Below, piece after piece: positions 6,108 through 7,656 of a stretch of DNA of 7,656 bases. The DNA lies in assembly GCA_013152105.1 (NCBI GenBank), contig JAADHA010000661.1, forward strand, positions 1 through 7,656, written 5' to 3'. The notes below the pieces were generated by a model. The model worked only from the letters and a program-made list of their open reading frames with translations, did not search any database and was not told the origin of the DNA. The stretch comes from Oligoflexia bacterium. GTDB taxonomy: Bacteria; Myxococcota_A; UBA796; UBA2385. How positions within the stretch are numbered: the first letter of the stretch is position 1; each line of letters opens with the position of its first letter. Made by a program: the position numbers and the translations under genes.

Positions 6108-6126
6108 GATCGCGGAGTAGCGGCGC

Positions 6127-6792
6127 TTAGTGGGCCATCTCTCCGGCGGCCGTGGTCCACTCGGACTTGGACAGGTTGCGGTCCTTGACGGCCGTCTGGC
6201 GTTGGTCGGTGTCGATCGCATCCAGAGCGATGCGCGCCGCGAGCTGCGCGATGAGATCGCCGTGCTCGGTACCCGGAGGCAGGGCCGCCTGGGTGCCCGC
6301 GGCGAGCTCGCCATAGTTCAGGCTGCCGTCGCCGCTCTTGTCGAACTTGTCGAACTGGGTTCCCGCCGAGGTGCGGGCCGAGGCCGCGTCTGTGGCACCG
6401 GGGGCAACCGTGCTCAGGGTCTGGGCTTCGAAGGCCTTGAACTCGGCCCAGGACACCATCCCATCGCCGTCCTTGTCGAGCTGCTGCATCAGCTTGTCCG
6501 TGACGCCGTCCAGCTTGGTCCCACGGAACCACTCGCCCTTGGCGAACTGGAGGGTGTTGTCCAGGTAGTTGTGCAGTTGAGAACGGTCGAATCCTGGAGC
6601 GTCCGGGCTGCCTGAGATGCGGATATAGACCCGCCCCATGGGCCCGCTTATCGCGCCGGTCTTCTTGGCCGTGCTGAGCTGTTCTTGCAGGGCGGCGTTG
6701 CTTTGTGTGGCCTGTGGGGCCGTCGTGGTGGTGCTTCCGCTACCCTTGCTGGTTTCGACGCGAGGTTTGGCGGTCAGCAGGTCCTTGCCCAT
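6127..6792 (-). CDS. EF-hand calcium-binding protein
   Basis: This 221-residue protein carries two canonical EF-hand loops. DKDGDGMVSWAE (106-117) has ligands D106, D108, D110, S114 and E117. DKSGDGSLNYGE (151-162) has D151, S153, D155, N159 and E162. A third, degenerate loop with an insertion may start at D194 and end near E211. The N-terminus (about 14-35) is a Ser/Thr/Gly-rich, probably disordered stretch, and no signal peptide is visible, so a cytosolic location is likely unless a non-classical export route exists. The ATG at 6792 follows GGAG with 5-nt spacing. It is the last gene of a minus-strand unit, 23 bases after the selenoprotein gene. Ca2+ binding is predicted from the loops; whether it senses or buffers calcium, and what it partners, cannot be seen. 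Confidence 0.88.
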   Translation of the reverse strand: MGKDLLTAKPRVETSKGSGSTTTTAPQATQSNAALQEQLSTAKKTGAISGPMGRVYIRISGSPDAPGFDRSQLHNYLDNTLQFAKGEWFRGTKLDGVTDKLMQQLDKDGDGMVSWAEFKAFEAQTLSTVAPGATDAASARTSAGTQFDKFDKSGDGSLNYGELAAGTQAALPPGTEHGDLIAQLAARIALDAIDTDQRQTAVKDRNLSKSEWTTAAGEMAH

Positions 6793-6815
6793 GTGAACTC
6801 CGGTCTCTCGTGAGC

Positions 6816-7055
6816 TTAGCGCAAAGCGACGGGAATTGCAGCGCGAATCGCGGTGACGACCTGATCTGGTTCCGGAAAGCCGTCGAGGGTCTTGCGGGCG
6901 ACGACATCATCGCCGACCCAGACCGTGAATTCTCCGCGGTCTCCAGGTTCCAGCGTGACATCGATCTCGGTGGCTTGGGTAATGGCGGCCGCCACCCGGG
7001 CGGCATGAGGTTGGTAGTTTCAAACGACGCAGTAGCGGATCTTGATCGGCTTCAT
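6816..7055 (-). CDS. SelW/Rdx-family selenoprotein with CxxU redox motif (in-frame TGA)
   Basis: Reading TGA 7020-7022 as selenocysteine gives a 79-residue protein from ATG 7055 to TAA 6816-6818. It starts MKPIKIRYCVVU, with C9 and U12 forming the CxxU counterpart of the CxxC redox motif in the thioredoxin-like Rdx family (SelW, SelT, SelH and relatives). Downstream, GEFTVWVGDDVVARK (41-55) and DGFPEPDQVVTAIR (58-71) match the family's second half: the strand-turn-strand followed by 'GGFPE' and a final helix. Length is typical of SelW-like proteins. AGGAG (complement of 7062-7066) lies 6 nt before the ATG. A SECIS-like hairpin follows the TGA. The protein should be a small cytosolic thiol/selenol oxidoreductase; its substrate is unknown. 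It lies between a membrane/TPR-like gene (34-bp gap) and the EF-hand gene (23-bp gap), probably as one operon. The alternative, a Cys-to-stop pseudogene, is less likely because the TGA falls exactly on the redox position and the rest of the frame is intact. Selenocysteine machinery is not in the window. Confidence 0.85.
6988..7022 (-). promoter_or_regulatory. Candidate bacterial SECIS element
   Basis: On the mRNA strand the TGA (7022-7020) is followed by 15 nt, then GCCGCC (7004-6999), loop CGGGU (6998-6994) and GGCGGC (6993-6988), a perfect 6-bp GC stem. The loop starts 21 nt after the TGA and has G at its second position. Bacterial SECIS elements lie just downstream of the UGA inside the coding region and carry a small apical loop with an early G for SelB binding, which this matches. 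A competing fold exists, because GGCGGCCGCC just downstream is itself self-complementary. Confidence 0.7.
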
Positions 7056-7088
7056 GGGACACTCCTGTGCTGGGTGTCTGGCCCAGGG

Positions 7089-7622
7089 TCACGGAGAGTA
7101 CCAGGTCTCCTCGCCCTGGGCCAGCGTGTTCGGATGGGGGGAATCCATGGTGGTTCGCGGCGCCAGCGCGCCCCGGAGTTCACGGGCGGGGCTCATGGCC
7201 GGGTAGTCGTGGAGCAGCGCGTCTATGCAGGACCGGGCTTGGTCGGGACGGTCGAGGTGGACCAGGCAGAGGGCCTGGTTGTAGCGAGCCAGGACCAGGT
7301 AGGGCCAGGGACCGCTGGTGCCCAGCAGGGGGGCGCGCCAGCGGTCGAGGCGGGGCCGACCGTGCCAGGCGTCTTCGCTGGCTTGGAAGGCGGCCAGGGC
7401 GTCGGCCCAGGAATCGCCACGGCTGGCCACCATGCCCCGACGGTGGTCGCGGATCAGGATCAGGCGGATCGGGCCGAGGCGGACCAGTAGCCACACGGTG
7501 ACGCCGATCATGGCGCCGTCAATGAGCCCGCCCCAGGCCAGCCAGCCGGTCAAGGCGAACACACCAGGGGGGAGCAGCGCGGCCATGGTGCGCCGGATGG
7601 CGCCTGTTCTGGGCTTGGACAC
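7089..7622 (-). CDS. Membrane-anchored TPR-like protein (may extend past the window)
   Basis: From the GTG at 7622 the protein has 177 residues. Two adjacent hydrophobic segments (about 14-32 and 33-56) form a membrane hairpin with a short turn. A soluble helical part follows: GDSWADALAAFQASEDAWHG (69-88), ARYNQALCLVHLDRPDQARS (112-131) and CIDALLHDYP, with the small/large residue spacing of TPR-like helix pairs. The tail is Pro/Thr-rich. The start is uncertain: only AAGG is near the GTG, and the frame stays open to the right edge reading QRVWHDGPVRL, which looks partly coding. The true start may therefore lie beyond 7656. It is the first visible gene of the unit that continues with the selenoprotein gene 34 bases downstream. 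A protein-protein scaffold role at the membrane is plausible but unproven. Confidence 0.7.
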   Translation of the reverse strand: MSKPRTGAIRRTMAALLPPGVFALTGWLAWGGLIDGAMIGVTVWLLVRLGPIRLILIRDHRRGMVASRGDSWADALAAFQASEDAWHGRPRLDRWRAPLLGTSGPWPYLVLARYNQALCLVHLDRPDQARSCIDALLHDYPAMSPARELRGALAPRTTMDSPHPNTLAQGEETWYSP

Positions 7623-7656
7623 CAGCCTTACCGGGCCGTCGTGCCAGACGCGCTGC

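Noticed and set aside
6740..7006. 88-aa minus-strand ORF overlapping the selenoprotein gene
   Set aside because: It is a shifted frame of the selenoprotein and EF-hand genes, Ser/Arg/Pro-rich, with no ribosome binding site.
1..7656. CRISPR array, insertion sequence, tRNA or rRNA gene
   Set aside because: I saw no regularly spaced long repeats, transposase motifs or terminal inverted repeats with target duplications, and no tRNA-like cloverleaf or rRNA signature.

Overview
This is a GC-rich bacterial window, compactly coded, with many GTG starts, ATGA/GTGA-type overlaps and strong G/C in third codon positions. A stand-alone caspase/CHAT-like peptidase, a lipoprotein, an EF-hand protein and a SelW-like selenoprotein together suggest a Myxococcota-like (formerly deltaproteobacterial) genome. 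This is a guess from gene content, since no rRNA or housekeeping marker is present.

Layout. 1-216: non-coding flank with short tandem and nested inverted repeats, ending in a strong ribosome binding site. 217-891 (+): caspase/CHAT-like peptidase. 892-1165: convergent gap with inverted repeats and a possible small minus-strand ORF. 1166-2871 (-): tightly coupled three-gene unit, read as a TIGR04255-family protein, a small acidic-tailed protein and a conserved-looking 179-aa protein of unknown function. 2872-3193: leader and hairpin plus what looks like the frameshifted tail of a lost gene. 3194-4636 (-): dihydrolipoamide-dehydrogenase-type flavoprotein, preceded by an EamA/DMT transporter (4701-5585, -); a 22-codon mini-ORF fits exactly between them. 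5586-5684: divergent promoter region. 5685-6107 (+): small lipoprotein whose reading frame appears to shift twice. 6127-7622 (-): three-gene unit of a membrane/TPR-like protein, a SelW/Rdx-family selenoprotein and an EF-hand protein.

The most important observation is at 6816-7055 on the minus strand. A 79-codon gene of the Rdx (SelW/SelT/SelH) family has an in-frame TGA exactly where the second residue of its CxxC redox motif should be, giving CxxU. A 6-bp GC stem with a CGGGU loop follows, with the loop 21 nt after the TGA, as expected of a bacterial SECIS element. Ordinary gene callers would miss this gene because they read TGA as stop.

The second point of interest is the uncharacterised three-gene unit convergent with a caspase-like peptidase. 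The arrangement resembles an accessory or defence locus, but nothing in the sequence proves that role. The two redox genes (flavoprotein and selenoprotein) are in separate operons, so any functional link between them is speculative.
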